This document shows positions 24,568 through 32,837 of a stretch of DNA of 64,000 bases, piece after piece. The first letter of the stretch is position 1, and every line of letters begins with the position of its first letter. The position numbers and the translations under genes were made by a program. This stretch comes from Pseudomonas gingeri (GTDB lineage: Bacteria > Pseudomonadota > Gammaproteobacteria > Pseudomonadales > Pseudomonadaceae), in NCBI RefSeq assembly GCF_013385425.1, contig NZ_JACAQA010000020.1, positions 60,704 to 124,703 on the forward strand, given 5' to 3'. The notes below the pieces were generated by a model. It was not told where the DNA came from, did not search any database, and worked only from the letters and a program-made list of their open reading frames with translations.

Positions 24568-25455
24568 ATGAGTCAATACCAGCGCCTGCTGCTGATCACC
24601 GATCAGCACCTGCCCCATTCCCCGGCCGCCAAGCGTGCCGCCGCGCTGGCGGCGGCCAGCGGCGCGGCCTTGCACATCACCGCGCTGGTCCAGCCACCGC
24701 CGCGTATCCACCTGATCGAATCGGGCATGGATGAACAGGCCCGCGCGGCGTACACGGATAAATACCGGGTCTGGCTGGAGGGGGCGACCGAAAGTTTGCG
24801 CGGTAGTGGCCTGCAACTGACCACCGAAGCGCTGTGGACCACCCAGCCCTTGCGCGACATCCTGGTTCACGCCCGCGAGATCAAACCCGACCTGCTGATC
24901 AAGGACGTCTACCTGGAGCCGCTGCTCAGGCGGGTCTTTACCACCCCGCTGGATTGGCAGCTGTTGCAGGAAAGTCCGGTGCCGGTGCACCTGGTCAACC
25001 AGATCGCCTCGGCATTGCCCCGGCGGGTAGTGGCGGCTGTCGACACCTCCACGGGGGACGAAGGCATCACCGAGTTCAACCGCAAGATCATCCGTGAGGC
25101 CGAAGCCCTGGCGCTGCAATGTGACGCCGAACTGCACTTGTTGTATGCCTATGACTTGTCGCCGGCGCTTATGGCCGACCCCAGTGTCACCGTGATCTGG
25201 ATCGATGAGCTGCGTGCCGCGCTGCTGGAGCCGTTCACCCGGTTGGCGGACGACTATGGCGTGCCGGCCGAGCGCCGACATTTCCTGATGGGCATGCCGG
25301 TGGGGGTGATCGCCGACTACGTGCAGGCCAATGGGATCGATGTGGTGGTGATGGGGGCGGTCCAGCCCAAGGGCCTGGGCAAGCTGATCGGCGATACCAC
25401 CGAGCGGATCCTGCTGATTCCCGAATGCAGTGTACTGACGGTCAGGCCCGACTGA
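24568..25455 (+). CDS. Universal stress protein, two-domain, copy 4
   Basis: 295 residues, ATG preceded by TGGAGGTGTGTC. Two Usp units: first YQRLLLITDQHLPHSPAAKRAAALA, second RRVVAAVDTSTGDEGITEFNRKI, closing in IDVVVMGAVQPKGLGKLIGDTTERILLIPECSVLTV. Probably co-transcribed with copy 3, because no separate ANR box or terminator lies between them, and ended by the strong terminator at 25471. Confidence 0.92.
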   Translation: MSQYQRLLLITDQHLPHSPAAKRAAALAAASGAALHITALVQPPPRIHLIESGMDEQARAAYTDKYRVWLEGATESLRGSGLQLTTEALWTTQPLRDILVHAREIKPDLLIKDVYLEPLLRRVFTTPLDWQLLQESPVPVHLVNQIASALPRRVVAAVDTSTGDEGITEFNRKIIREAEALALQCDAELHLLYAYDLSPALMADPSVTVIWIDELRAALLEPFTRLADDYGVPAERRHFLMGMPVGVIADYVQANGIDVVVMGAVQPKGLGKLIGDTTERILLIPECSVLTVRPD

Positions 25456-25470
25456 ACCCGGGGTTAACTG

Positions 25471-25506
25471 AAAAGCCCCTTGCCGGTAACCGGCAAGGGG
25501 CTTTTT
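25471..25506. terminator. Intrinsic terminator, bidirectional
   Basis: AAAAGCCCCTTGCCGG-TA-A-CCGGCAAGGGGCTTTTT: a perfect stem flanked by A-run and T-run, so it serves both stress protein 4 and the convergent arcD. Confidence 0.95.
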
Positions 25507-25528
25507 CATAACGTCGGGGCCGAGCGTG

Positions 25529-27004
25529 TCAGAGGCTCAGCAGACCCTGCCAGAGCATCCAGGCGGCCACCGCCGCCGCCAGCCAGATCAGCACCAGCAG
25601 GCCCTTGGCGAAACCGTTGAGCGGCTTGCGCCCCGGGGTCAGCAGGTAGATCAGCGAGCCGGGGGCGTAGAGCAGGGCACTGAGCAGCAGGTACTTGGGA
25701 CCGGCGGCGTACAACAGCCAGAAGCAGTAGACGCTGGCCACCAGGGAAATCGCCAGGTCGCGGCCGCTGAGGCTGTCGCGCCCGGCCTGGCCACGGTCCA
25801 GCCAGCTGACCTTGAGCGCATAGAGGCCGCTGAACAGATAGGGCAGCAGGATCATCGAGGTGGCCAGGGAGATCAGTGCCAGATAGGTGGCATTGGCATA
25901 CAACGTGAGGATCAGGAACAGCTGAATGCAACCGTTGGTGACCCACAGTGCATTGGCCGGTACGCCCTGGCCGTTTTCCTTGGACAGGACCTTTGGCATC
26001 ACACTGGCCTTGGCCGGGCTGAACAGCGACTCGGCCGAGAGCAGGGTCCAGGCCAGCAGGGCGCCGCCCACGGAAACCATCAAGCCGAGGCTGATCATCA
26101 TGCCGCCCCAGGGGCCGGCGATGGCTTGCAGCACACCGGCGGTGGAGGGGTTTTTCATGGCCGCCAGTTCGGGCTGGCCGAGGATGCCCAGCGACAGCAG
26201 CGAGACCGAAATCAGCAACAACAAGGTAATGGCAAAACCGATGATGGTGGCCCGGCCGACGTTGACCCGTTCCGCCGCCCGGGCGGAATAGACATTGGCG
26301 CCTTCGATACCGATAAAGACCCAGACGGTGACCAGCATGGTGCTCTTGACCTGGTCGAGAATCGAGCCCAGGGCCGGGGCTCCCCAGAAACCGGCAACGA
26401 AGGTGTCAGGATGAAAGGCGAGCGCGGCGCAGCCGACAAACACCAGGATCGGCACGATCTTGGCGATGGTGGTGATGGCATTGGCCCGCGCCGCGGTGCG
26501 TATGCCACGCAGGATCATGAAGTGCATCGCCCAGAGCAGCAGCGAGGCGGCAATGATCGCCACCTTGTTGTTACCGTCGCCGAAGGCCGGGAAAAAATAG
26601 CTGGCGGCGGCGAACAGGATGACCAGGTAGCCGACGTTGCCGATCCAGGCGCTGATCCAGTAGCCCCAGGCCGAGTTGAAGCCGACGAAGTCGCCGCCCA
26701 GGGCCTTGGCGTAGGCGAAGACGCCATTGTCCAGTTCCGGCTTGCGGTTGGACAGCATCTGGTAGACCAGGGCCAGGGACAGCATGCCGACCCCGGTGAC
26801 CAGCCAGCCAATCAGGATCGCGCCGGCACCGGCACCGGCGGCCATGTTCTGCGGCAGACTGTAGGCGCCGCTACCGATGATGGAGCCCACTACCAGGGCG
26901 ATCAACAGGCTCAGGGACAGGCGCGCCGATTGTGCCAGCGTCGCCGGTTTCAATGAGGGTGTGGTCGTGCCGGGGGATGAGCTCTGTTGCAAGGGCGTTG
27001 CCAT
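25529..27004 (-). CDS. arcD: ArcD-type arginine/ornithine antiporter (APC family)
   Basis: 491 residues from ATG 27004, chosen for GGAGGTG 5-6 nt upstream. Twelve or so membrane helices; the first carries LIALVVGSIIGSGAYSLPQNMAAGAGAGAILIGW, the APC substrate motif (GSGAYSLP in place of GxGIF). WGYWISAWIGNVGYLVILF and MLVTVWVFIGIEGANVYSARA fit the basic amino acid/polyamine antiporter group and ArcD. ArcD swaps external arginine for ornithine in fermentative arginine use by the deiminase pathway, which Anr induces. A perfect ANR box lies upstream, but arcA, arcB and arcC are not next to it. Another APC antiporter role cannot be excluded. Confidence 0.85.
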   Translation of the reverse strand: MATPLQQSSSPGTTTPSLKPATLAQSARLSLSLLIALVVGSIIGSGAYSLPQNMAAGAGAGAILIGWLVTGVGMLSLALVYQMLSNRKPELDNGVFAYAKALGGDFVGFNSAWGYWISAWIGNVGYLVILFAAASYFFPAFGDGNNKVAIIAASLLLWAMHFMILRGIRTAARANAITTIAKIVPILVFVGCAALAFHPDTFVAGFWGAPALGSILDQVKSTMLVTVWVFIGIEGANVYSARAAERVNVGRATIIGFAITLLLLISVSLLSLGILGQPELAAMKNPSTAGVLQAIAGPWGGMMISLGLMVSVGGALLAWTLLSAESLFSPAKASVMPKVLSKENGQGVPANALWVTNGCIQLFLILTLYANATYLALISLATSMILLPYLFSGLYALKVSWLDRGQAGRDSLSGRDLAISLVASVYCFWLLYAAGPKYLLLSALLYAPGSLIYLLTPGRKPLNGFAKGLLVLIWLAAAVAAWMLWQGLLSL

Positions 27005-27110
27005 GATGACACCTCCAGGGTCGGGACGGGACGTTCGGGTGCACCGATCAGCAAAGGCGGTACGGTCTGAACGCATAGGGTGAATGTCTGCGCATGGGGC
27101 CCTGGGGCTG

Positions 27111-27124
27111 TTGATTTTTATCAA
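27111..27124. promoter_or_regulatory. ANR/FNR box, perfect
   Basis: TTGATTTTTATCAA, 106 bp before the arcD start; also 140 bp before the following GNAT gene on the plus strand. Confidence 0.85.
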
Positions 27125-27264
27125 GACTTGAATGGATAGGCGTTCTGGTCTCCTGCAGTAGAGGTCGACGCATGAATTTTCTTCCTTTCCCCGCGTCGGG
27201 CATGGTTACAATCGGGGCTCCTGACACGCAAGAGCTCCCTTTAATGGTTTCGCCGAGGACTGAC

Positions 27265-27756
27265 ATGGACGTTGCAGACATACTGGTATTGCAAGCGAGT
27301 TACACCAACCCGGTACACGCCGAGGCGATTGGACTGGTGCTCAATCACTATGCCGAAGACCCGATGGGCGGCGGCCAGAGCCTCGCGCCGGATGTGCTGC
27401 AACAGCTGCCCGGCGAACTGGCCAAGCGGCCCCACGCCTTCAGCGTACTGGCCTTTGTCGGCGGCGAGCCGGCCGGGCTGGTGAACTGCTTCGAAGGCTT
27501 TTCCACCTTTGCCTGCCGACCCCTGGTGAACGTGCATGATGTCTCGGTGGTGAGCAAGTTTCGCGGCCTCGGGCTGAGCCAGAAGATGCTGCAGAAGGTC
27601 GAGGACATCGCCCGTCAGCGCGGCTGCTGCAAGATCACCCTGGAGGTGCTGGAAGGCAACGGCGTGGCCCGGGCCTCCTACAAGAAATTCGGTTTCAGTG
27701 GGGCGCAGCTCGATCCGGAACACGGCCAGATGCTGTTCTGGAACAAGTCCCTCTAG
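27265..27756 (+). CDS. GNAT N-acetyltransferase
   Basis: 163 residues from ATG 27265, supported by CGAGGA 6 nt upstream; the in-frame ATG at 27244 would add seven residues. Core: FSVLAFVGGEPAGLVNCFEGFSTFACRPLVNVHDVSVVSKFRGLGLSQKMLQKVEDIARQRGCCKITLEVLEGN, with the acetyl-CoA loop FRGLGLS and the NGVARASYKKFGF end strand. Substrate unknown. It sits between the low-oxygen island and the giant paralogue pair and may belong to neither. Confidence 0.88.
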   Translation: MDVADILVLQASYTNPVHAEAIGLVLNHYAEDPMGGGQSLAPDVLQQLPGELAKRPHAFSVLAFVGGEPAGLVNCFEGFSTFACRPLVNVHDVSVVSKFRGLGLSQKMLQKVEDIARQRGCCKITLEVLEGNGVARASYKKFGFSGAQLDPEHGQMLFWNKSL

Positions 27757-27774
27757 TCCCGTTGCACCACCCAT

Positions 27775-27844
27775 GGCCCTCTGCCGGAGAGGGCCTATCC
27801 ATCTACCGCACACGATGCCTGCCGGGAGGTTTGAATCCTCCCGG
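27775..27844. terminator. Two hairpins between GNAT gene and first giant gene
   Basis: GGCCCTCT-GCCGG-AGAGGGCC (27775-27795) and CCGGGAGG-TTTGAAT-CCTCCCGG (27822-27844) are both perfect stems. Neither has a following T-run. They may end the GNAT transcript or lie in the 5' leader of the giant gene. Confidence 0.45.
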
Positions 27845-27912
27845 AGTCGTGGCCGGCAAACCGATGCACCCGGTAACGACTCGTTCCTATCATTCGAACG
27901 AGGACGTCAACC

Positions 27913-30900
27913 ATGTCAACGCAGTCGCCGGTTCCGGACAGTCAACCGATGGATCCGACTTCGGTCGCCAAGGCACTTTTCGCCGATCGCCCCAGTTTGC
28001 TCTCGGTCGCGACACCGCTGGTTCAGGCGGTGTTGGACGAGCACTATGGCGAATTCGAACTGTCGGCCGAGCGGGTACGCCTCGCCGTGCCCTATTGGGT
28101 CTTGGCCCAGGGTATCGACGGTGCCCCGGCAGGGCATAACTATTACCGCCTCAGCGAGGTCATGGTCGAGCGCTTCGCCCTGCGGGTTCCGGTCTGGGGG
28201 GCTTCCAGGAGCCCGCGCCTGGAAACCCATAACCTGCTCTGGCGCGAGCAGCCACCGGCCGCGCGGAAACCCCTGGCGATCGATCTCGACGGGTTGCTCA
28301 AGCGCCTGGACCAGGCGGCGCGATCACGGCTGCTGGAGAACCTGAAGCAGCAACTGATCGAGCGCTGGAATCAGTCGCCGGAGGGGCACGGGCCGAGCCG
28401 TTGGGCGCGGCTGGCGGCGGCGATCGGACGCTTGCTCGTTCCGGGACAGACGCCTGGCCGCAGAGGGCTCCCCGACCTGAGTCGCCTGCCGTTCTACATG
28501 GGTTATGCGCCTGGCGATGCGCAGGGCGAAAGCCCGACCCTGGATATTCGCGCCTTCGAGACCCGGGTCTTCAGCGTGGATGCCCAGGGCCGACGCTACC
28601 CGGAGCTGTTTCCGGTGATCGACTTCCTGCGCTATGAAGAAAATCTACAGCCATTGCCCTATCCGCTCTATTTCCATCCGGGAGAGGGTGGCCTGCGCCA
28701 GGGCAAGATGGACAGTGCCGAGCTGGTCGCGATGCTGATCGGCAGCCGGACCGCCGGGCGCAATCTGGAAATAAGGGAGTCGCTTGTCTGGCGCTGGAAT
28801 GAACCGGCCGAAGTCATCGGCGACAGCCTGGCAAAAGGCTTGCTCGAATATCAATTGCAGGCGCTGAGCGCGACGCCGCCGGGCGACTGGGAGGCCAGGG
28901 CGCATCTTCAGCGTTGGGTGGACGATATTACCGATCCGGGCAAGTGGTTCGCCGTGCCCGCGAGGACCCAGGATGCCAGTCGTTTCCAGGTGCTCAGGCA
29001 GGAGCGCTGCGGCCCGGCGGCCCTGGGGCTGACCAGCGAATCGCTGCCCGACTGGTTGCTGGGGGCCTCGCTTGCCGATCGTTCAAGCTACAGCGCTTTG
29101 CTGCGGGAGCTGGCACGTCAGCAGTGTGAGTCTGGAGGCCGGCATTTCCTCGAAGACATCGGCACCCTCAATGAATTCGCCGCGCGGCGATTGCAGGCGC
29201 TGATGCTCCAGGACTATCCCGGGACCCGTGTCATCGACCCGAATGTAATCAAGCTCACTATCGACAAACTCGACTATAGCGCTACCCAGACCCTTGACCC
29301 GCAACAGGCGCAGGTCACGGTGCCGGTCGATATGACGCTGGTGGAACTGGCGTTGGCCAACCTGGGGGGCATGCGCCATACCGGTATGCGGATTCGCATC
29401 GAGGTGCGCGGGTTGCCGGAGCCCGTCCCGCGGTGGATGACTGCGGATTACCTGCGCGGCCTGGTGACCCGCGCCGACATCGGCCAGGCCTACCCGGACC
29501 TGCTCAAGGAGCATTTGATCACTGATGTCGCCGAGGCCCGGCGGCGCGAGGCGTTGTTCGTTGCGCAGTGGCGGGTGCGTTTGCCGCTCCAGGCCCTGGA
29601 GTTGAAGATCAAGGGAGCATCGGGTTTCAGCCTCGACGGCTTTCGTTACGTGCAGGCGCTGGTCCAACCGGCGGGTCCGGGGCGCTTTGTCGATACCGTG
29701 GAAATCGTCCTGCGGCCCCTGGCGTTCAAGGCCAGGGACGACTGGCAGGCGGACGAGGTGCAGGCGATGTTCCTGATCGGTCCACGGGATATGAGCCGCG
29801 GCCCGTTGATCCTGTACCGCCCGTTGTTCCTGCAACAACCGCTGCGCCAATTCGAAACCCGCCAGGCGTTGCTCGCCGCGATCCGCCAGCCCGGCGATCT
29901 GCAGCGCAGCGTCTTGACCTGGATGAGCGAAACGGCACGACAGCGTTATGACCATGGCGGTTTCGATGCAGCGCATATCGAGCAATTCCTCGGCGGCGAC
30001 GAGTTCGCGCCGGCACCGTCCAGGCCCGTCCCCACAACGCTCGCCGAGGGCATCATCGAAGGTGACTATCTGCCGGCGATCTTCGCCGCCATGGTCAAGG
30101 CCCAGGTCGAGCAGGCCGACCGGCAGTCGGTGTCCAATGCCGAGCAGCGCTGGGCGGACTGGAAGGAGGGCGCCTGGCGGGTGCTGCTGGGCATCACCCA
30201 ACTACCGTTTGCCGGCCTGCTGCCTTATGTCGGGCGTCTGGTGGAGGTGCTCGGCTGGCTGGTGGTCCTGAAGATCGGTCACGACGATCTACGGGCACTG
30301 GACAGCGACAATCGGGCGGAACAGTCGGCGGGAGCGGCGGACCTGTTGTTCAATCTCGCAGCCTTGCTGCTGCACTATCGCGCCGCTTCCGCCCCGGGTG
30401 AAACCGAGGCACCGCCGTTGCCCAGGCCTGCGCCGCCGCGCACGGAAGCGTTGCCCGCGCCGACCATCGCGCGGGCGCCCGACTTGCCCCGAGTCGAATT
30501 GAGTGCGTGGTCGATGTCGGGCTGGCCAATCCCCGATTCGCTGATGAGGCGGGTTCGCGCCTATCGTCTGCGTGCGTTTGACAAACCGGTATCGGCCTTG
30601 GCCGAACTGGGTCGTGTGGCGGACTCGGGGCCGGCTCGGGGATTGGTCCATATCGAGGATGCCGGCAAGGGCAAATGGTGTGCATTGATCCAGGGTGATC
30701 TTTACGAGGTGGCCTGGGAGGCCGACGAGGAGGGCATCAGAGTCGTCGACGAGCACGGCAATGCCGGACCCTGGGTGCGCAGCGACGAACAGGGGCGCTG
30801 GAGCCTGGATATGCGTTTACGCGGTGGCAGTCCGCCCAAGCGGGCCCAGGCCGGTGGAGGGCAAAACCTCGTCGAGGCGCGCGAGACACTGATAGCACTC

Positions 30901-32748
30901 AACCAGCAGACCAAGGATAGCGAGCCGTCGATCAGCAGCAGTGTCAAGCGCTGGAGGCTGGCGACCGAGGGCGAGACGGCCAAGCGGGTCACCTACGAGC
31001 GTCGAACCGCACTGCTTGGCGAGATGACCGCCTTGCTGGAGGAAAATCTGCAGAACTACCGCCAACAACTGGACCTGAGCAAAAAGTTGATGGCCGATAC
31101 CCGGCTGATCAAGGCTGCGCGGCCCTTTCAGATCAATGCGCTGGACAACGGGGTGATGGGACTGCAGACCTTGCTCCATGCCCAGCAGACCTGGTTGTTG
31201 GAACGACTGGGTATGCCCTATTCGAGGGCTTCCCAACTGCCTGAAGCAGAGCAGTTGGCACCGGCTTTGGTCCAGGCCGAGTGGGAGCGTGATGCCACGG
31301 CCACTGATAAGGCGGTCGACTGGGCCCTTTGGCAGAAGGACTGGCTCGATCAACTGAGACAGATACGCGACGGCCGGGAGAATTATCAGCGGCTGATTAA
31401 AACGGTCGGCTGGGGCTCCATCGAGGTGGAAGTGCGCGCCTGGAAGATTGCGCAGTTGAAGAACCGTTTTGCCCTGGGCGAGCTGACGCCCGAGCATCTC
31501 GGGCAGGAAATGTTTGAGGACATCTGGGATCAGATCCATCGCTCGTATGTGTCCTATTACTCCTCTCTCGATGCCCTTGATGAGGTCAAATTGTTGACCG
31601 GCGAGCGTATCGAGCTGCTGGAGTCGGTTGTCGAGCAATCCAGTGATCTACAGGAAAAGCTCGAGTTCTATCTGGCGACCTTGGTCAGTCGTCGCTTGCC
31701 CACGGAAAAACTCGACCAGGTGCTCGCGGCACTGAAGGCACTCGGGCAGGAGACCCGGGAAGATCTGCGCCTGTTGCTGGGCCAGGATGATTGGGAGCTG
31801 CCGCCGATGCCTGTTGCTGGCCCATCGGCCAAGAAGACCACGAGAAAAGTCATCCGTACGCGCCACCGGCAACTGTTGTCCGGTGAGGTCCAGGCACCGG
31901 CGTCGGCGGATGGCGAAGAGACCGTGCAGGTCAGCGATGTCTATGGGCAGGTGATCGAGACCTATCGGAAAAATACCGCTGATGGGCTCTGGGAAGCGGT
32001 CGTCGCCCCGGACAAACCGGCCAGGCCGGCGGTGATCAGGCCCGAGGTCGGACTGGAAAAACGGGTGTCCAACGCGCGCCAACTGCTCAACGACGAAGCG
32101 TCGGCGATCGATCGGGTCATGCGCCAGGCCGTGCGCTCCAATGCGCCCAGGGCGCAGGAGGACATCCTGCGCTTGCAGGCCGAGGCGATGGAGCACCAGG
32201 CCACGGAGATCGACAAGCTCCTCGGCGTGGCGCAAACGCCGCCGCGCAATCCGGAGCGGGTCAGGAACGCCCTGGCGGTGGTGCGGCAACTGCGTGACGC
32301 GGCCCCGAGATTGCGGGCTTCCGGGCAGTACGCACGGATCCTCGCGATCAAGGCCAATCCACCGGAAATGCCGCGTATCGACTACCTGTTGGGGCTGGGC
32401 GAAGTGAGCATCCGCAAGGAAGGCGAGCGGATCCCGCTCGGCAAGAATGATTTCCTGCAGGAGTATGCTTTGCTCGACAAGGACGGCAAGCCGCTGTGGT
32501 ACGCGCACTTTCATTACCCGAGCCTGTCGGCACTCGACTCGGCCTTCGGTGCCGCCCACTTGAAAACCCTCGAGCAGCGCAAGCTCGGCGGCAAGTACCA
32601 GTCGCTGGAGCAGGAAAAGGCCTTCAAGAAGATCCAGACGGGGAAGGGGGGCAGTGCCAACCTGGCGTTGCAGATCTATCGCAGCCGGATCGACCTGGCG
32701 GCGGCGCAACAGTATTTTTTCCCGGTGCCCGCGAACCCGGTTGATTGA
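27913..32748 (+). CDS. Giant protein, DUF6543/dermonecrotic-toxin-like family, copy A
   Basis: 1,611 residues; GAGGA lies about 9 nt before the ATG. No signal peptide. It matches my memory of the large Pseudomonas proteins whose N-terminal half is DUF6543 (dermonecrotic toxin N-terminal-like): WMTADYLRGLVTRADIG (about 507-523), IVLRPLAFKA...AMFLIGPRDMSRGPLILYRPLF, and YDHGGF. A hydrophobic stretch (about 752-788) could enter a membrane. Then come a small domain GLVHIEDAGKGKWCALI...LDMRLRGG (about 909-975), a helical, partly coiled-coil region (about 985-1290), IRTRHRQLLSGEV (about 1,310) and a C-terminal WYAHFHYP segment (about 1,513-1,560). No leucine-rich repeats or NEL ubiquitin-ligase domain seen. 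Function unknown; a toxin or effector is an inference. Confidence 0.85.
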   Translation: MSTQSPVPDSQPMDPTSVAKALFADRPSLLSVATPLVQAVLDEHYGEFELSAERVRLAVPYWVLAQGIDGAPAGHNYYRLSEVMVERFALRVPVWGASRSPRLETHNLLWREQPPAARKPLAIDLDGLLKRLDQAARSRLLENLKQQLIERWNQSPEGHGPSRWARLAAAIGRLLVPGQTPGRRGLPDLSRLPFYMGYAPGDAQGESPTLDIRAFETRVFSVDAQGRRYPELFPVIDFLRYEENLQPLPYPLYFHPGEGGLRQGKMDSAELVAMLIGSRTAGRNLEIRESLVWRWNEPAEVIGDSLAKGLLEYQLQALSATPPGDWEARAHLQRWVDDITDPGKWFAVPARTQDASRFQVLRQERCGPAALGLTSESLPDWLLGASLADRSSYSALLRELARQQCESGGRHFLEDIGTLNEFAARRLQALMLQDYPGTRVIDPNVIKLTIDKLDYSATQTLDPQQAQVTVPVDMTLVELALANLGGMRHTGMRIRIEVRGLPEPVPRWMTADYLRGLVTRADIGQAYPDLLKEHLITDVAEARRREALFVAQWRVRLPLQALELKIKGASGFSLDGFRYVQALVQPAGPGRFVDTVEIVLRPLAFKARDDWQADEVQAMFLIGPRDMSRGPLILYRPLFLQQPLRQFETRQALLAAIRQPGDLQRSVLTWMSETARQRYDHGGFDAAHIEQFLGGDEFAPAPSRPVPTTLAEGIIEGDYLPAIFAAMVKAQVEQADRQSVSNAEQRWADWKEGAWRVLLGITQLPFAGLLPYVGRLVEVLGWLVVLKIGHDDLRALDSDNRAEQSAGAADLLFNLAALLLHYRAASAPGETEAPPLPRPAPPRTEALPAPTIARAPDLPRVELSAWSMSGWPIPDSLMRRVRAYRLRAFDKPVSALAELGRVADSGPARGLVHIEDAGKGKWCALIQGDLYEVAWEADEEGIRVVDEHGNAGPWVRSDEQGRWSLDMRLRGGSPPKRAQAGGGQNLVEARETLIALNQQTKDSEPSISSSVKRWRLATEGETAKRVTYERRTALLGEMTALLEENLQNYRQQLDLSKKLMADTRLIKAARPFQINALDNGVMGLQTLLHAQQTWLLERLGMPYSRASQLPEAEQLAPALVQAEWERDATATDKAVDWALWQKDWLDQLRQIRDGRENYQRLIKTVGWGSIEVEVRAWKIAQLKNRFALGELTPEHLGQEMFEDIWDQIHRSYVSYYSSLDALDEVKLLTGERIELLESVVEQSSDLQEKLEFYLATLVSRRLPTEKLDQVLAALKALGQETREDLRLLLGQDDWELPPMPVAGPSAKKTTRKVIRTRHRQLLSGEVQAPASADGEETVQVSDVYGQVIETYRKNTADGLWEAVVAPDKPARPAVIRPEVGLEKRVSNARQLLNDEASAIDRVMRQAVRSNAPRAQEDILRLQAEAMEHQATEIDKLLGVAQTPPRNPERVRNALAVVRQLRDAAPRLRASGQYARILAIKANPPEMPRIDYLLGLGEVSIRKEGERIPLGKNDFLQEYALLDKDGKPLWYAHFHYPSLSALDSAFGAAHLKTLEQRKLGGKYQSLEQEKAFKKIQTGKGGSANLALQIYRSRIDLAAAQQYFFPVPANPVD

Positions 32749-32763
32749 ACCGCGTGACGCGGT
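32749..32763. other. Short hairpin between the giant genes
   Basis: ACCGCG-TGA-CGCGGT starts right after the copy A stop. The whole gap between the two giants is 89 bp and holds nothing else clear except AAGGA before copy B, so they may be co-transcribed. Confidence 0.45.
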
Positions 32764-32837
32764 ATAGCCCGCTACCGCGCGAGGGCTGACAGGTTCCTGT
32801 TAGCTGGCCGCTTTCCCATGTCAAGGATTGCGGCCTC

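Noticed and set aside
23593..25509. 638-codon minus-strand frame across stress proteins 3 and 4
   Set aside because: It runs across two real genes with clear Usp domains; its own sequence is low-complexity Gln/Gly/His-rich and matches nothing.
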